Assembly: GCA_031283015.1 (NCBI GenBank)
Contig: JAITCQ010000102.1
Span: 1-12,525, forward strand
Source: Candidatus Methanoplasma sp.
GTDB lineage: Archaea > Thermoplasmatota > Thermoplasmata > Methanomassiliicoccales > Methanomethylophilaceae
Direction: 5' to 3'
Length of the DNA stretch: 12,525 nt
In this document: in pieces, positions 12,465 to 12,525 of the stretch
Numbering within the stretch: position 1 is the stretch's first letter
How the letters are laid out: each line of letters begins with the position of its first letter
Notes under the pieces: model-generated
Database searches by the model: none
Told to the model about the DNA's origin: nothing
What the model saw: the letters and a program-made list of their open reading frames with translations, nothing else
Position numbers and translations under genes: made by a program

Positions 12465-12525
12465 GCCGTTGTAGCTCAGTAGGTAGAGCGTGTGACTGTT
12501 AATCACAAGGTCCACGGTTCGATCC
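12465..12525 (+). tRNA. tRNA-Asn (GUU), 3' end cut off by the window
   Basis: The cloverleaf can be drawn up to the T-arm. The acceptor 5' strand GCCGTTG is at 12465-12471, followed by T8-A9. The D-stem is GCTC/GAGC (12474-12477 and 12486-12489). The anticodon stem is TGTGA/TCACA, with loop CTGTTAA holding GTT at 12498-12500. The variable region has five bases, the T-stem 5' strand is CACGG, and the T-loop is TTCGATC (12518-12524). The last 3' T-stem bases and the acceptor 3' strand lie beyond the window. There is no sign of an intron after position 37. Confidence 0.95.

Overview
The window is archaeal DNA, GC-rich and gene-dense. It carries a Cdc48/VCP-type AAA ATPase, an archaeal stand-alone Elp3, the archaea-specific tRNA methylase Trm56, PRC-barrel proteins, TATA-type box A promoters and a tRNA-Asn. 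A methanogen-type heterodisulfide reductase D-like protein (HdrD) lies next to the cdc48 gene with no HdrE beside it. All fifteen complete genes end in TGA (12) or TAA (3) and none in TAG. This fits a methylotrophic methanogen of the Thermoplasmatota, most likely Methanomassiliicoccales, where HdrD occurs without HdrE and TAG is reserved for pyrrolysine. The lineage is inferred from content, not proven.

Layout. 1-40: tail of a gene entering from the left, followed by a hairpin shared with hdrD. 68-1876 (-): HdrD-like iron-sulfur protein with a long Ala/Glu/Lys helix and an extra C-terminal domain. 2032-4474 (+): cdc48 and a small PRC-barrel gene. 4467-6481 (-): a winged-helix regulator translationally coupled to elp3. 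6527-8236 (-): thioredoxin, an unusual thioredoxin reductase and an XRE-type regulator in one tight operon. 8312-8569 (+): a second PRC-barrel gene, divergent from thioredoxin. 8561-10131 (-): tandem winged-helix protein, trm56 and an HD-domain phosphohydrolase in a close-packed operon. 10132-10359: non-coding, with a GC hairpin. 10360-11733 (+): secreted, membrane-anchored beta-helix adhesin-like protein with nearly identical internal repeats. 11734-12464: terminator hairpins, a 55-aa cysteine-motif protein and a 100-aa winged-helix protein. 12465-end: tRNA-Asn(GUU), cut off by the window edge.

Themes. One is redox: HdrD-like electron transfer, and a Trx/TrxR pair whose reductase lacks the usual NADPH-binding signature. 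A second is tRNA maturation: Elp3 at U34 and Trm56 at C56. A third is protein remodelling and possibly division: Cdc48 and PRC-barrel proteins. Several start codons sit 27-30 bases from a box A, the same spacing as the tRNA gene, so many transcripts are probably leaderless. Genes inside operons use GGTGA/AGGGA-type ribosome sites or stop-start overlaps.

The most unusual item is the C-terminal part of the HdrD-like protein. It resembles a Vsr/DUF559-type restriction-endonuclease fold with its catalytic acidic residues missing, joined through a long charged helix to an otherwise canonical HdrD core.
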